A DNA stretch of 64,000 nucleotides. It comes from Istiophorus platypterus. Lineage: Eukaryota; Chordata; Actinopteri; Istiophoriformes; Istiophoridae. The notes under the pieces are model-generated. The model ran no database searches. It was given only the letters and a program-made list of their open reading frames with translations, and was not told where the DNA came from. The translations under genes and the position numbers were made by a program. The stretch covers positions 12,381,575 through 12,445,574 of the forward strand of contig CM029122.1 in the NCBI GenBank assembly GCA_016859345.1, given 5' to 3'. Of this stretch, positions 1 through 8,600 are shown piece after piece. The first letter of the stretch is position 1. Each line of letters starts with the position of its first letter.

Positions 1-163
1 ACCAAGTTATAGTATGAGCGCACAGACTCTGAAAGAAGAAACAACATTAGTAATAGTGAAGCTTTTTAGAAGAGAAATACACCTGTAATGGTGCAAAATT
101 ATTTAAAATCTATTATTATTTTCCACCGCAATTGAAACAAGGACTTGGTGTCAGACAACATAC

Positions 164-246
164 CTCCTTGCTTGTATACAGTGAGCTCTTTGACAGTGTC
201 AACAAACTGCCAGAATTTCTCATTCCCATCTTCTCCAATAAATTCA
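164..246 (-). CDS. uggt2: UDP-glucose:glycoprotein glucosyltransferase 2, coding exon 2
   Basis: On the minus strand an acceptor (CACCTGCAG) precedes 83 nt of open frame ending in a consensus donor (AAGGAG|GTATGT). It takes up the split codon left by exon 1 (AG+T = Ser) and reads S-EFIGEDGNEKFWQFVDTVKE, then LTVYKQG. This lines up with the UGGT N-terminus, where human UGGT2 has SEFMAEESNEKFWQF followed by ELAIYKQ; the match is closer to UGGT2 than to UGGT1 (KFWNFVEA). UGGT resides in the ER lumen and re-glucosylates N-glycans on misfolded glycoproteins so that they re-enter the calnexin/calreticulin cycle. This exon belongs to the first thioredoxin-like sensor domain, not the catalytic domain. 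The remaining exons lie beyond the left edge. No further exon is convincing in 1-163. Confidence 0.9.
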
Positions 247-734
247 CTGCAGGTGAGAAAATGAAACTATTTATCAGCATTAGTAAGTAACCACAATTTG
301 TATCTATGTAACAATTTCCTGACTGCTCAACCACCTAATCATTTTAGATATTCTGATAGAAGGACACAAATGTGGTCAAACAACCTCAATAACTTCTGCA
401 TGTATTGCTGGGGCCATAGCTTCCATCAAGGACCCAAAAGTCATGTCATCTAAATAATTTGGAATTTAGGATTTTAAACAACCTGGAGAGAGTTTATAAT
501 CTATAATTATAAATTTATACATGGAGACTATATTATAGGCTGACTCAAGAATGTGGATGATTCAGTATATTTAGATCAAGCTGCTTTTAAACTAAAAAAG
601 AAGAAGAAAGAACTCTGTTATCCTAGAAATGTGCAAACAAATTTACATCTACATGCTGAGAAATAACATTTACAGAAAATATAACTAAACTGTAAACTAA
701 ATAAATAAATGTGGGCTACAACTAAATATCAGTT

Positions 735-1042
735 TCAATATCTATTATTCTTCCAACAATTTCATCGATTAACTCATTAATCACTTGGTCTATAAAACAT
801 CAGGACACAGTAAAAATATCCCCATCAATTTATCCTAGGGCTCTTTCACAAAACATTCAATTTACATGATGTAAGTCCAAGAGGAGGAAGTGAATTCTCA
901 CATTTGAGAACTTGTAACCAACAGAAGCTGCACATTTACGCCTTAAAAATTATTTGAATGAATAATCGATTATCAAGATAGTTGATGGTCAATAATCATT
1001 TGATTAAATAATCAATTAACTGACTAATCAGTGTAGCTCTAG
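735..1042 (+). repeat. TAATCGATTA-type dispersed element (family A), copy 1
   Basis: The left part has a 'catcgattaactcatt' motif followed by 'ttggtctataaaac', and the right part has 'aataatcgattatcaa' and ends near 'tgtagctct'. The same order of motifs recurs at about 22840, 41305 and 56810 in this window. I recognise it as a short non-autonomous element, abundant in teleosts, with TAATCGATTA-rich ends and a middle resembling 'atgtcagaaaatggtgaa'. It is strongly diverged. The edges are approximate. Confidence 0.55.
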
Positions 1043-1129
1043 ATAGAATATGAAAAACCCATGATTAAATAAAGACCTTCTAAAGAACTTCAGTGGTAAG
1101 TTTCTTTGTTGAGCATTTAGAGGGTTAGA

Positions 1130-1320
1130 CTGACACAATTAGTCAACTAATCAATTAGTCAATCAGAAGAAAATCAAAAACTATTTTGATGAAAAAATGT
1201 TGCATTGGGATTATTACATTATTTTTGTACATTTAATAGACTAACATTTAATCAAATAAACAATCAGCTGATTAATTGATGATGAAAATAGTCAATAGTT
1301 GCAGCCAGTAGTTAAATTGG
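1130..1320 (-). repeat. Second TAAT-rich fragment related to family A
   Basis: Contains 'gtcaactaatcaattagtc' at one end and 'gattaattgatgatgaaaat' with 'gtcaatagttgcagcc' at the other, like the ends of the element next door. It is probably another truncated copy. Orientation and limits are uncertain. Confidence 0.35.
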
Positions 1321-2549
1321 GCCCACTCGAGCCGACATCCAAATATCTTCAGACAGCGTCGCCAGCTCATGCAGTTTTGCCTTGAAGAATCATCTTTGAG
1401 ACACAATCTAATGCTGACCAATCAAATGTAGATTGTAGCTTCATTTCTTTGACTTTATTAAATAGCTGTAGTCATAAAACAGCAGTGGGACCAAAATATG
1501 TGTCCACAAATAGAGAGAGAGGCTGTGCACAATTTACGCATGTGTCACAGCAGTAAGTTTATTACTGACTTAAATTATCTGCTGTAGCACTGTGATCTTA
1601 TAGTAGCCATATCAACCTAAATAGTTTTTGGGACAGAAAACAGGTGAGCTGTGCACAAAGCAGCTGTACTGAGAACTAACCCAGCACCCACAAAGATGGT
1701 GGTACATTTTACTTTCAAGTCCAAGTGTTTTTCTGGGAGAATCAAAATAAAATCTTTTCCCCCATTTCAATGGAGCTTCAGTTTTGCTGCTTAAATTCAA
1801 TAATTTGCCTTGGTTATATTACTGCAAGCATGGAACTTATCTAATCACTGGAATAAATAAAAAATAAGGCAACAAATAGTTAGCCTTATCATGTAAATAA
1901 AATCAAATGCACCAAGCCTCTAAGTTGCTGTAGACAGCATAGCTGCCTCAGTGCAAAGATATCTCTCTTCTCCCACATAGAAGGGAATTTCAGTGTTTCA
2001 TAAGCCATTCATTCAATACACTAAAAAAATCTTGACATTGTTTCACAGAGGTGAGGTTTTTTCCTGCAAAAATTAATTTACAGGTTTGCAACACCTATAT
2101 TACCAGGTACATTGATTAACTTCAATTAATTAAAACTAAAATGGTATTGCTTCTTCCTAGTGGTATCTCTGCATTTAAATGGGTTTCATCTGAGTATCTG
2201 AAATGCCCCTAATACAGCAGAGGCATATGAAATAAATGGAAATTATGGAAGTTTGTGGTGCAGCAGATTAAAACCATGTAGGAAAAGAAAAATCTCTTTC
2301 CATAAATAACGCCACTGGTACTCTGGACAATCTGCATGAACAGAACGCAGGATCAAAAGTTTTCAGTTGAGGTCCTTTCCACTAAAGAAACTGTTCCTAT
2401 GAAAACAATATATCATCATAAAATCATAAAATCCCTGTTTAACCTCTGGTTGACGTTGCATTGGGGGGTCGGACTCATGAACTCGACAGAGGCTACGGTC
2501 CCGCTTAATGCAGATATGTTTGAACGGTGGTCCAGGGATTGATAAGTAC

Positions 2550-2674
2550 CTCGTCTCCAGGAGGAAAGGCGTCATGCTCCATTTGGCTTTCAGACTAGCA
2601 GTGACTCCTTTGGTTGCTGACACGACTTGGTGTATGTTCAACAGCAGCAGTGACAGCACGATAACAGTCCTCAT
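2550..2674 (-). CDS. uggt2: UDP-glucose:glycoprotein glucosyltransferase 2, coding exon 1 (signal peptide)
   Basis: The minus-strand start at 2674 opens a 41-codon exon plus 2 nt, ending at a donor (GACGAG|GTACTT). Residues 1-20 (MRTVIVLSLLLLNIHQVVSA) form a hydrophobic signal peptide with a small-residue cleavage site after VSA. Then comes TKGVTASLKAKW followed by SMTPFLLET. Human UGGT2 has SKSVTAHLAAKW then PETPLLLEA at the same place, so this is the conserved beginning of the mature lumenal chain. The ATG has A at -3. A seven-codon upstream ORF (2697-2674) ends in TAA, whose last base is the A of this ATG. The exon is read away from the hs6st3 gene, head to head with it, as in the human UGGT2-HS6ST3 pair. 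Confidence 0.92.
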
Positions 2675-2697
2675 TATTTTTCGGCGAGACGGGTCAT
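2674..2697 (-). promoter_or_regulatory. Upstream ORF touching the uggt2 start (TAATG overlap)
   Basis: On the minus strand an ATG at 2697 is followed by six sense codons and then TAA, which shares its final A with the uggt2 ATG. If the transcript begins upstream of 2697, ribosomes finishing this uORF would be positioned on the main start. The transcription start is not visible, so its use is inferred. Confidence 0.45.
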
Positions 2698-3500
2698 GAA
2701 CCTATAGAGCGCGGAAACCGGCGGGGTCAGCACAGTTCGTCTGCCTTTTGAGGGGGGTTCGAGTCAGTGCCACGTAGTAGCTTAAGTTATTAACTCAAAC
2801 ACAAAACCGGTGCACATTGTAATATATATATATATATAAAAAAAAAAAAATAAATAAAACAACTCACAAATTCAACGTTGCGCAAGCAGCTCAATCAAAA
2901 AGAAAAAAAAATCACGTCGAGCTTTTAGCTAGCACTAACGGTACTTGACGTAAAGTAACTGAAGTTCACTTAGCTGTAGCATTAAGGTAAACAGCGCAGC
3001 CGCGACTTAAATCGGTTGATGCTTCACTGGCACGATTTAACGAGCAAACATCACTTGCTACGAATAAGAGCGTGATTAGAAGTACACGGCGGTTGGTTTA
3101 CACGTTTCCAATAATATATCCCGCAGCCCTTAGTGATGCTGGCCGCTTCCATACAAAGCAAGAGGATCCAGGTGGGTATTTTGGGAAGCTAACTATCGTT
3201 CATACAGCTAGCAAGCTGCCGGCGTAGCGGGGTGGCCGGCGCTGTCCGTAACTCACGTCCGAATCAACCTCAAAATTTAAAATAAGTGATGGCGTGTGGT
3301 CGTTTTTTAGGAGTATTCTGTCACATTTTCGCCGTGGATAAAACAAAATGCAGTGGGTGTCGGGTTATAAAAACTGGACGTCGCAGCGTGAATTTACCCC
3401 GGCACGGCGACGGGCAGCTAAAGGGGCAGACGCCGAGGCTCTAACGCTTTCCCACTAAAAACACTGAAGCATGATTTGTCGGACAACTTTCGCGGACAAC
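2675..3500. promoter_or_regulatory. CpG-bearing promoter region of uggt2
   Basis: Directly upstream of the uggt2 start the sequence keeps many CpG dinucleotides (for example 'gagcgcggaaaccggcgggg' near 2706, 'gccggcgtagcggggtggcc' near 3218, and CpGs around 3390-3430), in contrast with the AT-rich, CpG-poor surroundings. This is typical of a vertebrate housekeeping promoter or CpG island. A TA/A-rich run at 2823-2855 interrupts it. No TATA box or transcription start can be fixed by eye. Confidence 0.55.
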
Positions 3501-4990
3501 TTATGTTAACTTGTACTTCAGTATAAAAAGAATCTCAGTAAACACAGATACTTTAACTGCAATAACGAGGGTATGCTATACGAAAACAAATCACGGTTAT
3601 GTCAGTCGTGCTTTTACCGTGGAGTTCTGCTGGTTCTGTCATTTGGCACGTATTCAAAATTCCTTCAAGAATTTGTGGTACCAGTAAGACGCTTAGGGAA
3701 TATGCTATTACTTAATGATCCTTTCCTTCAATTATGAAGACGATTAAACTCAATTAACGCCAGGGAATAGACTCCCCTGGACTTCAGAATGTTTGATTTT
3801 TCTCTTTGTTTTTGTTTGACTAACGTACGATAAAAGGTAGGTACACTACCGTAGTGAGTATTTGTGTCAGGGTAAAACTGTATTTCTTTTGTAATTTTAT
3901 CATCCTGGTTGTCTATACTGTAGTTTCACTATTCTGTACATAAATGTTATATTGCATATTTGTCCATCCTGGATGAGGGATACCTCCTCCGTTGCTCTTC
4001 CAGAGGTCTCTCCGGTCCCTGTTAAAAGTTTTTCCTTATCCAAATCTAGGACGTAAGGATAGAGGGTGTCATATACTACACATGGCAAATTTTGTGATAA
4101 GTTATATTGGGCTATATGAATAAAACTCACTTGACTTCTAGAAAAGTTGGTGGGTTGTTTTTTTTTTTGTTGTTGTTTTTTTGTTTTGTTTTTTGGGAGA
4201 AACAACTTTTTAAAAAGAGCAGTCTACAAAAAAACAATGCAAAAGGGGCTGAGATATCTTGGTTTATTATTTGTATAGGCTCTACAATTTGCAAACAAGG
4301 TAACACCATCTTTCATTAGTCTCTTCCTCCCTGGTAAAGACTCACTTCTTAAGGACTCCACAAACCCAGTTTCTAAAGCAGGCTTTCTGTTAAAAAGCTG
4401 AAGCTTCCACACTTAAATAACCCTTAGTGACATTGCTTGGGTAATTTTCCACTGACTTTGCAAAGCCCGCCACCCTCCCAAGAGAAGGCATTAAAAAACT
4501 AAAAAAATATATAATTATATTACTATATTTTGGGAGTTTGCCACCAGTGACATTTTAAATAGCCCACTAATGAACACAGAACTGCAACACTGCTGAATTA
4601 AGTCCACAATAAGGAGCAGTAAAGAAAGAAGAATTAGGCTACTAATTACTACATTACACATAAAGATAGATAGATAGATCATTATCTTTTGAAGAGCTTG
4701 ATAAAATTATATTGCCTATGGTTGCAATAGATGTGTGATTATAACTATAACTGCTGCACAAAAAGCAACTGTTTCACTTTTAATTGGTATTAGACATTAA
4801 ATTGGTCTCTTTACAAAGGTTATATTCTTAACACTGGCAGTCAAAGACTGTAAGCAGAGGGACAACCCAGTGCTTTCTCTTTAATCCTCAAAGGTCACAC
4901 TCGAATGAATGAGCTTCAAAAAAAAAAAGAAAGTTACAGCCGATTTGGTATTTATATGTGGTCAAAATCTCCATGTTGCCTCAGTTCAGT
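3501..4990. other. Intergenic stretch between uggt2 and hs6st3
   Basis: AT-rich sequence with no supported gene. It contains a T-rich tract (4157-4193) and a short GATA tandem (about 4663-4679). The small ORFs here overlap in several frames on both strands and match nothing I know. Confidence 0.6.
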
Positions 4991-5113
4991 GTCCATTTGG
5001 GCGTTTGGCATTGCCTCTGTGTTAAACAAGATTATGGGATGGACGGGATGGGATGTGGAGCTTTCCCAGCCCCAACCGCGACGAGAGCGTAACGCGTATT
5101 TGTCGGATCGGAT

Positions 5114-5114
<1 letters not shown>

Positions 5115-5144
<30 letters not shown>
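5115..5144 (+). repeat. (CAG)10 trinucleotide run
   Basis: Ten uninterrupted CAG units sit in the probable 5' leader of hs6st3. In one plus frame they would read as polyglutamine, but that ORF (4905-5279) has no other protein-like features. Confidence 0.9.
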
Positions 5145-5147
<3 letters not shown>

Positions 5148-5201
5148 CTTCTTCTCAAAGAGCACTGCTTCAGCACAGACGGTCAGACCGCCTCGACCCG
5201 C

Positions 5202-5231
5202 GGAGGATGCTGGAGGATGCTGGAGGATGCT
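5202..5231 (+). repeat. Three exact tandem copies of GGAGGATGCT
   Basis: The decamer occurs at 5202, 5212 and 5222, followed by a partial copy (ccGGAGGATcc). It is a small minisatellite in the hs6st3 leader. Confidence 0.9.
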
Positions 5232-5340
5232 GCCGGAGGATCCAGCCCGACGGTCCGAGCCGCGCAACGTTTCAGCTGAAATAAGTCTGTCGGGGAAATG
5301 AACCACGCTGCGACTTAGACTGGGATCAGCACGAGTGTAT

Positions 5341-5392
5341 AGATATATTTATGTATATATATATATACATATATATATGCATATATATAAAT
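5341..5392. repeat. AT-dinucleotide microsatellite in the hs6st3 leader
   Basis: Alternating TA with a few C and G interruptions. It lies about 350 nt upstream of the start codon. Confidence 0.85.
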
Positions 5393-5656
5393 AACAAGAC
5401 TAAAAACTCCCCTCGATTGCCTCAGATTCAACCGGCACGGATGCAGCTCTACACCGGCTCCAGAAGTTGGAAAGCCAAACATTTTAATGTCATGACTCTT
5501 GACTTTGGACAGGTTTTTCAGCGCAGAGGCGGCGTGCAATGTTTTAGAAACCAAAGGGTGGACCTGCCGTTTCGCCCGGTTTATGTGTTCTCGGAGGGTG
5601 TTGTTTGATCCACTCGAGGCACTTAAATAAAACGCACCTTTTAGTCCACCCTATGC

Positions 5657-5671
5657 ATGGAGGAATATTGA
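5657..5671 (+). promoter_or_regulatory. Short upstream ORF (MEEY-stop)
   Basis: ATG GAG GAA TAT TGA with G at +4 in the hs6st3 leader, 67 nt before the main ATG. It could dampen translation if present in the mRNA. Confidence 0.35.
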
Positions 5672-5711
5672 TCCCAGCGGAGCCCATAGGTGCTACTTAT
5701 TATTCACAGTA

Positions 5712-5720
5712 ATGGAATGA
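5712..5720 (+). promoter_or_regulatory. Minimal upstream ORF ATG-GAA-TGA
   Basis: A two-codon ORF in frame with hs6st3. It stops 18 nt before the main ATG at 5739. Its TGA is also the in-frame stop that defines the N-terminus of the enzyme. Confidence 0.45.
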
Positions 5721-5738
5721 AGACACTATCTTGATATA

Positions 5739-6283
5739 ATGGATGATAGATCCAGTAAGCTCATCTTGGTGCCTATTTTAGCGGTCCTTTTTGTTATGAT
5801 AGGTTATCAGTACATATGTCCCGCCGGCAGCAATTCGTGCCACTTTAAGACTGTGGAGAATTATAAGGGGGTGAGCCTACTTTCCACCCCGTACCAGGAC
5901 ACCGATGATTTCTACAGGGATCAAGACCTGGAGGACGACAGCCCCCAAAGACTGCCCTCCAAATTCAACTTCACCGACAGAGACCTGGACAGACACGTGG
6001 AGTTCAACATCAAGGGGGACGACGTGATCGTGTTCCTGCACATCCAGAAGACCGGCGGCACCACTTTCGGGAGGCACCTGGTTCGGAATATCCGCCTGGA
6101 GCAGCCGTGCGACTGCAAGCCGGGGCAGAAAAAATGCACATGTCACCGGCCGGGGAAAGAGGAGTCCTGGCTCTTCTCGCGGTTCTCCACGGGCTGGAGC
6201 TGCGGGCTGCACGCCGACTGGACCGAGCTCACGAACTGTGTACCGGTTCTTATGGATAAGAAAGAGGCTCAGAGGAATAAGAG
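5739..6283 (+). CDS. hs6st3: Heparan sulfate 6-O-sulfotransferase 3, coding exon 1
   Basis: Encodes residues 1-181 plus two bases of codon 182. The start has a strong Kozak context (A at -3, G at +4) and an in-frame stop 18 nt upstream. Residues 1-7 are cytosolic and about 8-26 form a type II Golgi signal anchor (LILVPILAVLFVMIGYQYI). A short acidic stem (about 50-75) follows, then the sulfotransferase domain. HIQKTGGTTFGRH at 101-113 is the 5'-phosphosulfate loop that binds PAPS, with Lys104. CDCKPGQKKCTCHRPGK at 124-140 is cysteine-rich. His158 in WSCGLHADW matches the catalytic base of the family, as I recall from the zebrafish 6-OST3 structure. Asn77 is an N-glycosylation sequon. The enzyme transfers sulfate from PAPS to the 6-O position of glucosamine in heparan sulfate, in the Golgi. 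The stem is shorter than in mammalian HS6ST3 (about 471 residues in total, against 437 here). Confidence 0.95.
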
Positions 6284-6295
6284 GTACTTGTCTGG

Positions 6296-6341
6296 GTGCG
6301 TGCGTGCGCGCGCGCGCGTGTGTGCGTGTGTGTGTGTCGTG
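6296..6341. repeat. GC/GT alternating purine-pyrimidine repeat beside the exon 1 donor
   Basis: A run of (GTGC), (GC) and (GT) units begins only 12 nt after the hs6st3 donor site. A 30-nt A-rich tract follows at 6359-6388. Such a run can adopt Z-DNA and is length-variable. Confidence 0.9.
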
Positions 6342-8299
6342 TAAATAAACAGGCTACCAAAAAAACAAACAAACAAAAAAAAAAAACAAAGAAACATGAA
6401 AACATGCTCTTTTTACCACCGGGGACGCAGAACACGTGGTTTTCAACAAGACATTCTTTGTGGCCCCCAGACCCCTTGATGTGTTCCACATGTAACTTTT
6501 AATTTTGAAGTGTCATTTTTTTTTGCACAGACTTACAGTCTAGTGAGCAGAATGGGCACAGGATGGGAGGGATGCTGGGTGTCTTCCCCCCCCTGGGGAG
6601 ATATTAGCCTACTATGGTGTTGCCAGGAAAAAATAGAGCCACAATTTTCTGTCATCAATTTATGGTCACGGATTGGATATTTTCTGCAAGCTCCCACCAA
6701 GTAACTAAATCCCACTTATCATTAAAAAGGCAAACTATTACAACCAATCACCCAGCAATCAGTAGCCCCACTGGGCATAAGGTAGTGGTATAAACTGCTA
6801 AAACAGTATTCAACATAATCTATTGTGTGCTAGACCCTTATATATGTTGCCTGTGTTTGTACTTTGTATTAACATCAGTTACCTTTTGCTGCCCTGCTGT
6901 GTTGATGCCGTTATTCTCCCTAACTGTGCGTTAACCAATTTCACAGGACCATTTACAGAAACTCCCATTTTCACAAAAGAGAATTTGTTTTTTTTGAGAG
7001 GACACACCAAATATTCCATCACCCTGCGTCACCGGATCAAAGCTCTAATTGCACCTATTGAAAACTGTAGGAGAAATTTATGAAAGCAAATACACTCTGA
7101 ATCCATGAGGATAAATAGAAGGGTTAGTGAGAGATTTTCTTCACTGCATTTTCATCCCTGTGAATCAGGGTATCCATTTTTGTTGAAAAAGTTGTGCTCA
7201 GTCATTCTCAAATGTGACCCATACAGCAGTGTGCACAACTCTCTCTTACTCCTCGGGCTTTGTGTCTTGGTGTGATGTGTTAGAGTCCCTTTGAGATATG
7301 TTCTTGTTGGCTAACAGAACCAGTTCGCTACTGTTATACTACACAGGCAGAACCACTTGATTTGAATTGCATTATCTCTATTTTTACAAGTTCTGATTTC
7401 AGTAGAAAATACATTTGCAACTTCTTCATGAAAAGAGATGCAGTACAATTACTAAAGAGGGTGCGTTTTAAAGATATAGTCAATGCATCAGGAATATAGC
7501 TTTGTGTGTCTGATGTATTTTTCAGTGCAGTTAGTTTTTCTGTAGTCACTGTCTTTTTAAATTCCATTACAGTTCAGGCTGTTCATTGATTAAGCATGTT
7601 AAAAGTCTTTTAGTCAGGTATATATCCTCAAAGAAACTGGCACAGGTAAACATAAGATGGGAAAAGCACTGACCAAAATCTTCTCACACACGCTGGGTTT
7701 TTTAACAACAGTTAATGTCCTTCTCCGTTTTGAAAAATACAATCATACACTGAAGTACATGAGCGCCTGATTTATTTCTGCTGTACCAAGTGTTTCCTTT
7801 ACTTGGGAAAGTGCTCACTGGATGCGACAGCTCTTCATTTCACAGCTGCAGGATCTATCCTGCACTTACAGTCCTCTCATTCCTTGTTCTTTAGTGGGCT
7901 CCCCACAGCATCTATTCTAAGACCATTCTGTCTCAACCAAGACTGTTGGCAGACACACTATGTTAGAGCCCCTCATGAACCATGCACTGCACATAGCACA
8001 TTTACTAAGTGAGATGACTAAAAGCATTATGCAAATTTCATCTTCATAATCATTGTGTGCATGAGCAATGCCTTAATTAAAATATCTTTAATGGTTTAAG
8101 GTCAAAGTTTAAAAAAAAGGACCCCTGCACAGCAAAATACATAATTAGTCATAAAAACACAATAATCCACTTGTTTAAAAAAAAAACAAAATGTACTCTA
8201 CCTGAGGGTGCTATGGGGAATACCAGCCATATATCACTGCCAAATTCAGATGGCATGCCCTTGTTATAGGGTTGAGAGCCTCTCCGATTGAGTGGCTAT

Positions 8300-8600
8300 C
8301 ATTCCGCACTCCCAGGAATTCACCTTGCCAGTCCTTGAGATGGCAGTAAAGGGGGGCGTGGGTGGATGGTTGAATTCCGATGGCACTGCTTGCATGGCGT
8401 GGTATGGCCTTTTCAGCCGGGCAGGGTGCGCAGCATGGCGAGCCAGCCATGCGGGCCCAGGAAAGGTCAGGCGTGTCAGACTGGATCAGTGTGCGTGTCC
8501 TGCAGCGTGGCTCCTCTGGATTGTGCTGTCAGTCAGGGGGGAAGTGGAGCAGGCGGGCCGGCCCCTCTTCAGGGGCTTTTTTGGGAAAACATACCTCTAA
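8300..8600. promoter_or_regulatory. GC-rich, CpG-bearing pocket in the intron
   Basis: This stretch keeps CpGs (for example 'agccgggcagggtgcgcagc' near 8415 and 'gcgggccggcccc' near 8552) inside an otherwise AT-rich intron. It is open in several frames on both strands because stops are rare, but no ORF resembles a known protein. It could be an intronic regulatory element or alternative promoter, or a GC-rich insertion. Confidence 0.3.

Larger units (their letters stand above)
247..2549 (-). other. uggt2: uggt2 intron 1
   Basis: Bounded by GT (minus strand, 2549-2548) and AG (248-247). It joins exon 1 (phase 2) to exon 2 without breaking the frame. It is AT-rich and holds two stretches of dispersed repeat (about 735-1042 and 1130-1320). 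I see no other gene in it. The ORFs at 1612-1800 and 2336-2542 look like chance. Confidence 0.85.
4991..5738 (+). promoter_or_regulatory. hs6st3: hs6st3 promoter / 5' leader region
   Basis: CpG content rises again from about 5040 ('ccaaccgcgacgagagcgta', then CpGs to 5270 and again at 5520-5590), suggesting that promoter and 5' UTR lie here. The leader contains a CAG10 run, a 10-bp tandem repeat, an AT microsatellite and several upstream ATGs. An in-frame TGA at 5718-5720 fixes 5739 as the first usable start in that frame. The exact transcription start cannot be read from sequence. Confidence 0.5.

Noticed and set aside
1..163. A further uggt2 exon near the left edge
   Set aside because: An acceptor-like 'ccattacag' exists on the minus strand, but the following frame does not match UGGT and soon meets a stop.
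4905..5279. 124-residue ORF with polyglutamine
   Set aside because: The glutamines come from the CAG10 microsatellite. The rest has no protein-like character, and the region reads better as a leader or promoter.
5877..6212. 111-residue ORF antisense to hs6st3 exon 1
   Set aside because: It is the shadow of a GC-rich coding exon; the plus strand has the clear sulfotransferase match.
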